From positions 1 through 12,027 of the forward strand of contig CABMPS010000045.1 of the NCBI GenBank assembly GCA_902388545.1: DNA of 12,027 nt, in the 5' to 3' direction. The notes below the pieces were generated by a model, which saw only the letters and a program-made list of their open reading frames with translations, did no database searches and was not told the DNA's origin. Positions 7,064-12,027 of the stretch are shown here, in pieces (the stretch's first letter is position 1; every line of letters begins with the position of its first letter). Origin of the DNA: an uncultured Collinsella sp. Lineage in GTDB: Bacteria > Actinomycetota > Coriobacteriia > Coriobacteriales > Coriobacteriaceae. Both the position numbers and the translations under genes were made by a program.

Positions 7064-7121
7064 AAAAATACCCGTGTCGCTCATCACGCCTGAAAGCGGC
7101 AGACGATAGCGCACCCGGGTA
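7064..7121 (-). terminator. Terminator hairpin of the leucine attenuator
   Basis: Read on the minus strand, TACCCG (7121-7116) pairs with CGGGTA (7074-7069), with further internal pairing (TG..GCT with AGC..CA, then GCC with GGC), and the stem runs directly into TATTTTTC. The 5' side of this hairpin contains GCGCTATC (7112-7105), which is perfectly complementary to GATAGCGC (7163-7156) near the end of the leader peptide gene. Forming that alternative helix would block the terminator. This is the layout of amino-acid attenuators such as E. coli leu, trp and his. Confidence 0.88.
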
Positions 7122-7150
7122 CAACAAATCGTTATAGCGAGATTACAACC

Positions 7151-7210
7151 CTAGCGCGCTATCCAATCTAGTAGCGCTAGGCCTAGGAGCTGTTGCGTGT
7201 TCTTAAACAT
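7151..7210 (-). CDS. leuL: Leucine-operon leader peptide
   Basis: A 19-residue reading frame, MFKNTQQLLGLALLDWIAR, then TAG. Five of the 19 residues are Leu, clustered at positions 8, 9, 11, 13 and 14, with codons CTC CTA CTA CTA CTA; CTA is uncommon in the other genes here. AAGGGAG lies a few bases before the ATG. Stalling of a ribosome at these codons when charged tRNA-Leu is scarce would cover CCTAGCGC (in the Leu codons). That would free GATAGCGC (7163-7156) to pair with GCGCTATC (7112-7105) and prevent the terminator. With ample leucine, CCTAGCGC can pair with GCGCTAGG at the stop codon and the terminator forms. The gene is intact although the enzymes it should control are destroyed. It may be annotated elsewhere only as part of a longer spurious frame. 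Confidence 0.9.
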   Translation of the reverse strand: MFKNTQQLLGLALLDWIAR

Positions 7211-7235
7211 GTTGGGCTCCCTTCGGCCTCGGGTA

Positions 7236-7264
7236 GTACTACATCGCGCTAAAGTACAACACAA
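7236..7264 (-). promoter_or_regulatory. Probable promoter of the leu leader transcript
   Basis: On the minus strand TTGTGT (7264-7259) and TAGTAC (7241-7236) are separated by 17 bases, a fair match to a housekeeping sigma-70 promoter. It would start transcription near 7229, about 20 bases before the leader-peptide ATG. Hairpin repeat copy 4 begins immediately upstream of the -35 box. Confidence 0.55.
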
Positions 7265-7267
7265 GTA

Positions 7268-7306
7268 AAACCACCACAAGGGTGCCTGTCCCCTTCGTGG
7301 TGGTTT
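7268..7306 (-). repeat. Hairpin repeat, copy 4 (inverted orientation)
   Basis: The arms at 7268-7281 and 7292-7306 pair with one bulged base. The loop reads GTGCCTGTCC on the plus strand, the reverse complement of the loop in copies 1-3, so the core is inverted. The plus-strand sequence after it, GTGGTTTCGTTGACTC, still resembles the tail after copies 2 and 3 (GTGGTTTTGCTGACTC). It sits between the leu promoter and the terminator of the ribosomal operon. Confidence 0.83.
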
Positions 7307-7321
7307 CGTTGACTCAAAAGC

Positions 7322-7360
7322 AAGAGACCCGGTCCTGCACGAGGCAGAACCGGGTCTCTT
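7322..7360 (-). terminator. Intrinsic terminator of the rplK-rplA transcript
   Basis: A perfect 12-bp stem (AAGAGACCCGGT at 7322-7333 with ACCGGGTCTCTT at 7349-7360) is extended after one mismatch by CTGC/GCAG around a 5-base loop. On the minus strand it is followed by GCTTTTGAG. It lies 36 bases after the rplA stop. On the plus strand only TTTAGC follows, but the stem could also slow transcription arriving from that side. Confidence 0.88.
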
Positions 7361-7396
7361 TAGCAATGCTTGCTTTGCTCAGGCAGTAACTGTTAG

Positions 7397-8104
7397 TTAC
7401 TCAGCCAGGAAGTCGCGCTGGATAGCGGGATCGACCTTGACGCCAGGGCCCATGGTGGAAGACACGGAGATGGACTTGACGTACTTGCCCTTAGCAGAAG
7501 AGGGCTTGACGCGCAGGATCTCGGTGTACAGGGCAGCGTAGTTCTCGACGAGCTGCTGCTCGGTGAAGGACTTCTTGCCCAGGGGCACGTGGCAGATGCC
7601 GTAGCGGTCGGCGCGGTACTCAACGCGGCCAGCCTTGAGCTCGGAGACCATCTTGGCGACGTCCATGGTCACGGTGCCGAGCTTGGGGTTCGGCATGAGG
7701 CCACGGGGACCAAGGATCTTACCGATGCGGCCAACCTTGGCCATCATGTTCGGCGTAGCGATAGCGGCGTCGAAGTTGATCTCGCCCTTCTGAATCTGGG
7801 CGACAAGCTCGTCGGAACCGATGATGTCGGCGCCGGCAGCCTCAGCCTCGCGGGCCTTCTCGCCCTCGGCGAAGACGGCAACACGAACGGTCTTGCCGGT
7901 GCCGTGGGGCAGGGAGATGGAACCACGGATGTTCTGGTCAGCCTTACGAGTATCGATGCCCAGACGGAAGTGGGCCTCGACGGTCTCGTCGAACTTGGCG
8001 GTGTCGAGCTCCTTGATGAGCTTGGCAGCCTGAAGGGGGGTGTAGAGCGTGGCGCGGTCGATCTTCTCGGCAGCGGCGTTATAGCTCTTACCATGCTTAG
8101 CCAT
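7397..8104 (-). CDS. rplA: 50S ribosomal protein L1
   Basis: Forms the mobile L1 stalk of the large subunit, which helps release deacylated tRNA, and in many bacteria represses its own mRNA. The 235-residue product has the usual L1 length and sequence, including [33 protein letters not shown] and [13 protein letters not shown]. The frame opens with MHMAKHG. AGGAGG at 8118-8113 lies only 2 bases before the first ATG (8110) but 8 bases before the second (8104), so MAKHG is the likely start. It follows rplK by 117 bases containing a hairpin and is the last gene before the operon terminator. rplJ and rplL, which often follow, are not here. Confidence 0.97.
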   Translation of the reverse strand: MAKHGKSYNAAAEKIDRATLYTPLQAAKLIKELDTAKFDETVEAHFRLGIDTRKADQNIRGSISLPHGTGKTVRVAVFAEGEKAREAEAAGADIIGSDELVAQIQKGEINFDAAIATPNMMAKVGRIGKILGPRGLMPNPKLGTVTMDVAKMVSELKAGRVEYRADRYGICHVPLGKKSFTEQQLVENYAALYTEILRVKPSSAKGKYVKSISVSSTMGPGVKVDPAIQRDFLAE

Positions 8105-8177
8105 GTGCATTACCTCCTGTGGTTAAACGGGCGTGAGCCCTCCCACATCGTATCGTGTGCCCTATTGCACACATTTA

Positions 8178-8203
8178 ACGGGTGCCCCGGTCGGAGCACC
8201 CGT
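8178..8203 (-). other. Hairpin between rplK and rplA
   Basis: ACGGGTGC (8178-8185) and GCACCCGT (8196-8203) form a perfect 8-bp stem with a 10-base loop, 18 bases after the rplK stop. No T-run follows on the minus strand (TTAAATG), so it is not an obvious terminator. Candidate roles are mRNA processing, 3' protection of rplK mRNA or an L1-binding regulatory structure; the sequence alone does not choose. Confidence 0.55.
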
Positions 8204-8221
8204 CGTTACCTAAAGAAATCG

Positions 8222-8650
8222 CTACTCAGCGATGGTGACGCCCATGGAACGGGCGGTACCGGCGATGATCTTCTTGGCGGCGTCAATGTCGTTGGCATTG
8301 AGGTCCGGCATCTTGATCTCGGCGATCTTGGTGAGCTGCTCCTGGGAGAGCTGACCAACCTTGTCGGCCTGGGGCTTAGCGGAACCAGACTTGAGGTTCA
8401 GCTCCTTCTTGATGAGGTGAGCCGCCGGCGGGGTCTTGGTGATGAAGGAGAAGGACTTATCCTCGTAGACAGAGATCTCAACGGGGATGATGTCGCCCTT
8501 CTTGTCCTGCGTCTCGGCGTTAAAGGCCTGGCAGAACTGCATGATGTTCACGCCAGCAGCGCCCAGAGCGGGGCCGACGGGAGGAGCGGGGTTAGCTGCA
8601 CCAGCAGGAATCTGGAGCTTAATGACGTTGGCAACCTTCTTCTCAGCCAT
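8222..8650 (-). CDS. rplK: 50S ribosomal protein L11
   Basis: Binds the GTPase-associated region of 23S rRNA, where it is needed for factor-dependent steps and for RelA activation; it is also the thiostrepton target site. The 142-residue product is full length. It carries the proline-rich N-domain [17 protein letters not shown], the [13 protein letters not shown] segment, and the C-domain ending [10 protein letters not shown], which contacts rRNA. Two close ATGs are available (MTMAEKK). AAGGA abuts the first but lies 6 bases before the second (8650), which is chosen. It lies 120 bases after nusG, with no terminator between. Confidence 0.97.
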   Translation of the reverse strand: MAEKKVANVIKLQIPAGAANPAPPVGPALGAAGVNIMQFCQAFNAETQDKKGDIIPVEISVYEDKSFSFITKTPPAAHLIKKELNLKSGSAKPQADKVGQLSQEQLTKIAEIKMPDLNANDIDAAKKIIAGTARSMGVTIAE

Positions 8651-8770
8651 GGTCATTCCTTTCGAATCACGAGTGTGAAGTACTTGCTATATCGTAAGCA
8701 CGCACGTGTTAGAAGCACTCCTGAGATGAGCAGTCACAGAAGAAGCACGCTCGCGCGAACGGACGAAAAC

Positions 8771-9307
8771 TTAAGCGATGACAGCGACCTGGTTAAAGTC
8801 GAGCTCGACCGGCGTCTCGCGGCCAAAGATCATCAGCGTGACCTTGAGCTTGCCAGCCTCGGTGTTAACCTCGGAGACCTTGCCATCAAAGTCGGTAAGC
8901 GGGCCATCGGTGACGCGGACGGACGTGCCGACCTGAATATCAACCGAGGTGCGCTTGGGCGAATCGCCCTTACCGGGACGACGAGTCATCTTGTTGTACT
9001 CGTCGCGGGAAAGCGGAGCGGGCTTGCCGTTGCCGCCCAGGAAACCGGTGACGCCAGGCGTGTTACGAACGCACGTCCAAGCATCGTCATCCATCTCCAT
9101 GCGGACCAGGACATAACCCGGGAAGATCTTGGAATCCTTGGTCTCACGCTTGCCACCCTCTTTAATCTCGGTGACGCGCTCCATAGGAATCTCGATATCA
9201 AAGATACGGTCCTGCATGCCCATAGTCTCGATGCGATGCTCGAGATCGGACTTAACGCGGTTCTCGTATCCAGAGTAAGTGTGAACGACGTACCAACGCT
9301 TAGACAT
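8771..9307 (-). CDS. nusG: Transcription termination/antitermination factor NusG
   Basis: Binds the RNA polymerase clamp and affects pausing, Rho termination and transcription-translation coupling. The 178-residue protein has the NGN domain from the start (KRWYVVHTYSGYENRVKSDL, with FPGYVLVRM at about 62-70 and VRNTPGVTGFLG at about 80-91). The C-terminal KOW domain (VGTSVRVTDGPLTDFDGKVSEV) binds S10 or Rho. It lacks the long N-terminal extension found in many actinobacterial NusG proteins, so it is compact. The ATG is 3 bases after the secE stop, and GAGGGG in the end of secE is its likely ribosome binding site. Confidence 0.97.
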   Translation of the reverse strand: MSKRWYVVHTYSGYENRVKSDLEHRIETMGMQDRIFDIEIPMERVTEIKEGGKRETKDSKIFPGYVLVRMEMDDDAWTCVRNTPGVTGFLGGNGKPAPLSRDEYNKMTRRPGKGDSPKRTSVDIQVGTSVRVTDGPLTDFDGKVSEVNTEAGKLKVTLMIFGRETPVELDFNQVAVIA

Positions 9308-9310
9308 GGT

Positions 9311-9649
9311 TTAGCCCCTCAATCCGGAGAACAGAGCAAGAGCCTCGCCAAAGCCAGCATCGAGCAGAGCGATGACGACGCCGACGACGACCAGAGAAGC
9401 GCAAACGACGACCGAGTAGTTCACGAGCTCCTTCTTGTCAGGCCACGTGACACGCTTCATCTCGGACTTCACCGAAGCGAAATACTTCTTGGTGCGGGCG
9501 AAGAAACCAGGCTTCTCGTTCTTCTTAGACTTCGCAGCCTTCTCGCTCTTCTTGGCAACGGCCTTCTTGGCCTCAACCTTGGAGTTGGCGGCAGCGTTGT
9601 TGGCAGGCGCCTGCTGCTGTGCCTTCTTCTTGTTCTTCTTGTTGGCCAT
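9311..9649 (-). CDS. secE: Preprotein translocase subunit SecE
   Basis: Clamps the two halves of SecY in the SecYEG membrane channel. The 112-residue protein has a Lys/Ala/Gln-rich, probably disordered N-terminus (1-46). The conserved amphipathic helix follows with VKSEMKRVTWPDKKEL (60-75), then a single membrane span at about 78-97 (VVVCASLVVVGVVIALL). This is the short, single-span form typical of Gram-positive and actinobacterial SecE. GGAGGT is well placed before the ATG at 9649. It is coupled to nusG with a 3-base gap. Confidence 0.96.
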   Translation of the reverse strand: MANKKNKKKAQQQAPANNAAANSKVEAKKAVAKKSEKAAKSKKNEKPGFFARTKKYFASVKSEMKRVTWPDKKELVNYSVVVCASLVVVGVVIALLDAGFGEALALFSGLRG

Positions 9650-9688
9650 TTGGGTTACCTCCGCGCAATGCGCTTATACATGAGTAAA

Positions 9689-9716
9689 CCGTAAGCCCCC
9701 AATTGGGAGCTTACGG
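9689..9716 (-). terminator. Hairpin between tRNA-Trp and secE, possible partial terminator
   Basis: CCGTAAGC (9689-9696) pairs with GCTTACGG (9709-9716), and the stem continues inward with CCC/GGG around AATT, giving about 12 bp. On the minus strand it is followed by TTTACTC, a short T-run. It sits 10 bases after the tRNA CCA end. It may attenuate transcription into secE-nusG or mark a tRNA 3' processing site; full termination looks unlikely because I see no other promoter for secE. Confidence 0.6.
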
Positions 9717-9725
9717 AATAATGAC

Positions 9726-9801
9726 TGGCACGCCAGGAAGGACTCGAACCCTCAACACTCGGTTTTGGAGACCGATGCTCTACCAATTGAACTACTGGCG
9801 T
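9726..9801 (-). tRNA. tRNA-Trp (anticodon CCA)
   Basis: A 76-base cloverleaf: acceptor ACGCCAG/CTGGCGT, D-arm GTTCAATTGGTAGAGC, anticodon arm TCGGT-CTCCAAA-ACCGA with anticodon CCA, T-arm GAGGG-TTCGAGT-CCTTC, discriminator G and an encoded CCA tail. It lies between rpmG and secE, the arrangement known in many bacteria, and is probably released from the rpmG-secE transcript by processing. Confidence 0.97.
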
Positions 9802-9814
9802 ATGTGACTAGAGA

Positions 9815-9964
9815 CTAGCGAGTCTCTTTGTGCAGCGTGTGGTGACGGCACCAGGGGCAATACTTCTTGATCTCCATACGATCAGGCATGGTCGACTTGT
9901 TCTTGGTGGTCGTATAGTTGCGGCGCTTGCACTCAGTGCACGCAAGAGTAACTAGAGTACGCAT
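9815..9964 (-). CDS. rpmG: 50S ribosomal protein L33
   Basis: A 49-residue protein starting [17 protein letters not shown] and ending [14 protein letters not shown]. Cys pairs at 9/12 and 36/39 form a zinc ribbon, so this is the zinc-binding (C+) form of L33. It was too short to be found by length alone, but the sequence matches L33 over its full length. A promoter with a perfect TTGACA lies about 70 bases upstream, and tRNA-Trp follows after 13 bases. The TAG stop lies inside the small inverted repeat GAGACT-AGCG-AGTCTC at 9811-9826. Confidence 0.95.
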   Translation of the reverse strand: MRTLVTLACTECKRRNYTTTKNKSTMPDRMEIKKYCPWCRHHTLHKETR

Positions 9965-10009
9965 GTATCCTGAACCTTTCATTTCCGCCCCGTACGGGCA
10001 CGAGTTGTT

Positions 10010-10039
10010 ACTTTATCAGCTCCACGTAAGTGCTGTCAA
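10010..10039 (-). promoter_or_regulatory. Promoter of the rpmG - tRNA-Trp - secE - nusG - rplK - rplA transcript
   Basis: TTGACA (10039-10034) and TAAAGT (10015-10010) are 18 bases apart on the minus strand; GATAAA two bases earlier is an alternative -10. The upstream sequence GAGGTTTTCATTGACAGC nearly equals that of the tRNA-tuf promoter at 11841-11870. The rest of the gap to the tuf terminator (10040-10184) holds nothing else I recognise. Confidence 0.8.
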
Positions 10040-10184
10040 TGAAAACCTCGAGTCAATTGGTTCTCGGTGGATCCATTCATATTTGGAACACATCAATGAA
10101 GCCATCGAGATCTAATCGACGGTGCATCCAGGACCATTATCGATCCTCTCGACACCAGCAACGGCTCAATATCCATTGCAGAAA

Positions 10185-10216
10185 AGAACCCGGCACCCAT
10201 ATAAGTGCCGGGTTCT
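10185..10216 (-). terminator. Intrinsic terminator of tuf
   Basis: A perfect 12-bp stem, AGAACCCGGCAC (10185-10196) with GTGCCGGGTTCT (10205-10216), with an 8-base loop. On the minus strand it is followed by TTTCTGC, giving TCTTTTC through the stem end. It lies 28 bases after the tuf stop and separates the tRNA-tuf unit from the rpmG promoter. Confidence 0.9.
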
Positions 10217-10243
10217 CTAAGTCAGCTATATCAAAGAGCTAAT

Positions 10244-11434
10244 TTACTCAATGATCGTGGAGACGATGCCCGAACCGACGGTGTGGCCACCCTCGCGGAT
10301 AGCGAAGCGCAGGCCCTCCTCCATGGCGATCGGGTGGATGAGGTCGCCCTCGATGGTGATGTGGTCACCAGGCATAGCCATCTCGGTGCCCTCGGGGAGC
10401 TTGACCGTACCGGTAACGTCGGTGGTACGGAAGTAGAACTGAGGACGATAACCATCGAAGAACGGGGTATGACGGCCGCCCTCCTCCTTGGTCAGAACGT
10501 AGATCTCACCGGTGAACTTGGTGTGCGGGGTAACCGAACCGGGCTTGCAGAGAACCTGGCCGCGCTCGATGTCCTCGCGCTTGATGCCGCGGAGCAGCAG
10601 ACCGACGTTGTCGCCAGCCTCGCAGAAGTCCATGGACTTACGGAACATCTCGATACCGGTAACGACGGTGTTCTGGGTATCCTTGATGCCGACGATCTCG
10701 ACGGGCTCGTTGAGCTTGAGCTCACCGCGCTCGACACGGCCGGTAGCAACGGTACCACGGCCGGAGATGGTCATAACGTCCTCAACGGCCATCAGGAACG
10801 GGAGGTCGTTGTTACGAGCAGGCGTCGGGATGTACTCGTCGACGGCGTTCATGAGCTCGCGGATAGCGTCCATCCACTTGGCGTCGCCCTCGAGAGCGCC
10901 CAGAGCGGAACCACGGATGACGGGGATGTCGTCGCCGGGGAAATCGTACTCGGAGAGGAGCTCACGGGTCTCCATCTCGACGAGGTCGATAAGCTCGTCA
11001 TCGTCGACCATGTCGCACTTGTTCAGGAAGACGACGATGTAGGGAACGCCGACCTGACGGGCGAGCAGGATGTGCTCGCGAGTCTGAGCCATGGGGCCGT
11101 CGGTAGCAGCGATGACCAGGATAGCGCCGTCCATCTGAGCAGCGCCGGAGATCATGTTCTTGACGTAGTCAGCGTGGCCCGGGCAGTCAACGTGAGCGTA
11201 GTGACGGGAAGCGGTCTCGTACTCAACGTGGGAGACGGAGATCGTAATGCCGCGCTCGCGCTCCTCGGGAGCCTTGTCGATGTTCTCGAACGCAGTGAAG
11301 TCAGCCTTGCAGCCCTCGGTCTCGGAGAGAACCTTGGTGATGGCAGCGGTCAGCGTGGTCTTGCCGTGGTCGACGTGACCAATGGTGCCGATGTTAACAT
11401 GCGGCTTAGTGCGCTCAAACTTCTCTTTGGCCAT
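10244..11434 (-). CDS. tuf: Translation elongation factor Tu
   Basis: GTPase that delivers aminoacyl-tRNA to the ribosome. The 396-residue protein is full length. The GTP-binding motifs are intact: GHVDHGKT (19-26), RGITIS (61-66), DCPGH (83-87), NKCD (138-141) and SAL (176-178). Domains 2 and 3 follow and end in the usual [10 protein letters not shown]. The frame runs open to an upstream ATG at 11503, but GAGGAGG at 11446-11440 sets the start at [11 protein letters not shown] (11434). It is preceded by three tRNA genes on the same strand and by a hairpin, and followed by a terminator. This parallels the E. coli thrU-tyrU-glyT-thrT-tufB operon. Confidence 0.98.
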   Translation of the reverse strand: MAKEKFERTKPHVNIGTIGHVDHGKTTLTAAITKVLSETEGCKADFTAFENIDKAPEERERGITISVSHVEYETASRHYAHVDCPGHADYVKNMISGAAQMDGAILVIAATDGPMAQTREHILLARQVGVPYIVVFLNKCDMVDDDELIDLVEMETRELLSEYDFPGDDIPVIRGSALGALEGDAKWMDAIRELMNAVDEYIPTPARNNDLPFLMAVEDVMTISGRGTVATGRVERGELKLNEPVEIVGIKDTQNTVVTGIEMFRKSMDFCEAGDNVGLLLRGIKREDIERGQVLCKPGSVTPHTKFTGEIYVLTKEEGGRHTPFFDGYRPQFYFRTTDVTGTVKLPEGTEMAMPGDHITIEGDLIHPIAMEEGLRFAIREGGHTVGSGIVSTIIE

Positions 11435-11481
11435 AAAGCCCTCCTCTAAACAGGTCGTCCCCGGACGGGACTTTGCCTTTA

Positions 11482-11535
11482 TACCATAGTGGCCTCTCAA
11501 CATACTATTGAGAAGCCACCGTGTTACCTATGGTA
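11482..11535 (-). other. Two-layer RNA structure between tRNA-Met and tuf
   Basis: On the minus strand, GTGGCTTCTCAA (11519-11508) pairs with TTGAGAGGCCAC (11500-11489): 12 bp with one G-U, which pairs only in minus-strand RNA. Outside it, TACCATAG (11535-11528, overlapping the tRNA-Met 3' end and its CCA) is perfectly complementary to CTATGGTA (11489-11482). No T-run follows, so it is not a terminator. A processing signal or a leader structure that competes with the tRNA 3' end is possible. Confidence 0.65.
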
Positions 11536-11607
11536 GCGGTGACTGGATTCGAACCAGTGACGCCACGGGTATGAACCGTGTGCTCTAACCAACTGAGCTA
11601 CACCGCC
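11531..11607 (-). tRNA. tRNA-Met (anticodon CAT), elongator type
   Basis: A 77-base cloverleaf: acceptor GGCGGTG/CACCGCT (a G-U at the end pair), D-arm TAGCTCAGTTGGTTAGAGCA, anticodon stem CACGG/CCGTG with loop TTCATAC, T-arm ACTGG-TTCGAAT-CCAGT, discriminator A and an encoded CCA. The anticodon stem lacks the three G-C pairs of initiator tRNA, so it should be an elongator. A CAT anticodon modified to read isoleucine codons (lysidine) cannot be fully excluded by eye. Confidence 0.93.
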
Positions 11608-11610
11608 GGA

Positions 11611-11686
11611 TGGAGCCTGCAACCAGACTTGAACTGGTGACCTCTTCGTTACCAACGAAGTGCTCTACCGACTGAGCTATACAGGC
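11611..11686 (-). tRNA. tRNA-Thr (anticodon GGT)
   Basis: A 76-base cloverleaf: acceptor GCCTGTA/TGCAGGC with one U-G, anticodon stem CTTCG/CGAAG with loop TTGGTAA, T-arm ACCAG-TTCAAGT-CTGGT, discriminator U and an encoded CCA. It lies 3 bases from tRNA-Met and 10 from tRNA-Tyr, so all three come from one precursor. Confidence 0.96.
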
Positions 11687-11696
11687 ACTTGACGGG

Positions 11697-11778
11697 TGGG
11701 AGCTATAGGATTCGAACCTATGTAGGCAGAGCCAACGGGTTTACAGCCCGTCCCCATTAACCACTCGGGCAAACTCCC
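11697..11778 (-). tRNA. tRNA-Tyr (anticodon GTA), CCA not encoded
   Basis: An 82-base class II tRNA with a long variable arm (TGGCTCTGCCTAC): acceptor GGGAGTT/AGCTCCC, anticodon stem ACGGG/CCCGT with loop CTGTAAA, T-arm ATAGG-TTCGAAT-CCTAT, discriminator A. The next bases are CCC, so the terminal CCA is not complete in the gene, unlike the other three tRNAs here, and must be made by CCA-adding enzyme after processing. First gene of the tRNA-tuf unit. Confidence 0.95.
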
Positions 11779-11840
11779 AATCGTTCAAGTATCCGCAGGT
11801 CCTTTGGTCTTTTGGACCGCCGCCCCCGCGAACGAAAAAG

Positions 11841-11870
11841 ATAATACGATGCAACCTTGGGGGCTGTCAA
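11841..11870 (-). promoter_or_regulatory. Promoter of the tRNA-Tyr/Thr/Met - tuf transcript
   Basis: TTGACA (11870-11865) and TATTAT (11846-11841) are 18 bases apart on the minus strand, giving a start near 11834 and a leader of about 55 bases before tRNA-Tyr. The upstream sequence GAGGTTTTCGTTGACAGC matches the rpmG promoter at all but one of 18 positions. Confidence 0.83.
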
Positions 11871-12027
11871 CGAAAACCTCTAGATACACGGTTCCGGGCG
11901 TATCTATATAGCCGTGACCTGCGGTTTTGTTGAGTTTGGATATGAAGGACGGTGGATTTGGCTGCGCTGGTGACATTTCCCGAGCGAATACTTTGGTGTA
12001 GTGGAGTACACCTTCAGGATCGAACTT
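11871..12027. other. Right edge without a supported gene
   Basis: I see no convincing coding frame here. It contains a small inverted repeat, GGTGTA-GTGGAG-TACACC at about 11995-12012, and a short plus-strand frame from the ATG at 11942 (18 codons) without a clear ribosome binding site. An overlapping minus-strand frame (11785-11976) runs through the tRNA promoter and is most likely spurious. A gene may begin or end beyond the window. Confidence 0.5.

Noticed and set aside
6995..7114. Extended leuA start within the attenuator (ATG at 7114)
   Set aside because: That frame would translate the terminator hairpin. The AGGAGG before ATA at 6997 and the similarity starting SRKITIF point to a lost ATG instead.
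7589..9694. 701-codon plus-strand open frame across rplA, rplK, nusG and secE
   Set aside because: It runs antisense through four firmly identified genes and two spacers, and its Leu/Asp/Gly-rich composition is that of a shadow frame.
10205..11449. 414-codon plus-strand open frame opposite tuf
   Set aside because: It is antisense to intact EF-Tu over its whole length and starts in the tuf terminator; no ribosome binding site or domain.
11785..11976. 63-codon minus-strand frame upstream of tRNA-Tyr
   Set aside because: It overlaps the tRNA-tuf promoter and would be cut by its -10 and -35 boxes; no domain is recognisable.

Overview
The window looks like chromosomal DNA from a moderately GC-rich member of the Coriobacteriia, most likely Collinsella or a close relative. 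The evidence is the order tuf - rpmG - tRNA-Trp - secE - nusG - rplK - rplA, actinobacterial-type protein sequences, an ECF sigma factor paired with a DUF4179 membrane protein, and a hairpin repeat built around GGGGACAGGCACC that I associate from memory with Collinsella genomes. The genus is an inference; the class is more secure.

Left part (1-3676, plus strand): an MscS-type channel, then two translationally coupled genes. The first encodes a cytoplasmic fusion of a ParB-like N-terminus with a BMP/PnrA-type ligand-binding domain. The second is a calcineurin-like phosphoesterase that overlaps it by 4 bp. An intrinsic terminator closes this part. Next (3768-5439, plus) is an ECF sigma factor overlapping by 20 bp with its probable membrane-bound regulator, a DUF4179 protein.

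Middle (5440-7320): a convergent, gene-free stretch rich in inverted repeats, followed on the minus strand by a wrecked leucine operon. The regulatory front end is intact: a promoter candidate, a 19-residue leader peptide with five Leu codons (four of them CTA), an antiterminator pairing and a terminator. It drives only a 5' fragment of leuA joined out of frame to a 3' fragment of leuB. The rest of leuA and the start of leuB are gone at the join, and leuC/leuD are not present. The leuA piece also lacks ATG at the expected start, has Cys for the conserved motif Arg, and has an in-frame TGA. Unless another locus supplies these genes, the strain should be unable to make leucine.

Right part (7322-11870, minus): translation and transcription genes. 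A promoter at 11841-11870 drives tRNA-Tyr, tRNA-Thr, tRNA-Met and tuf, ending at a strong terminator. A second promoter with nearly the same upstream sequence drives rpmG, tRNA-Trp, secE, nusG, rplK and rplA, ending at a second strong terminator. The last 157 bases (11871-12027) hold no gene I can support.

Four copies of the hairpin repeat lie at gene boundaries (817, 3544, 5557 and 7268), and none lies inside the ribosomal cluster. No transposase is present in the window.
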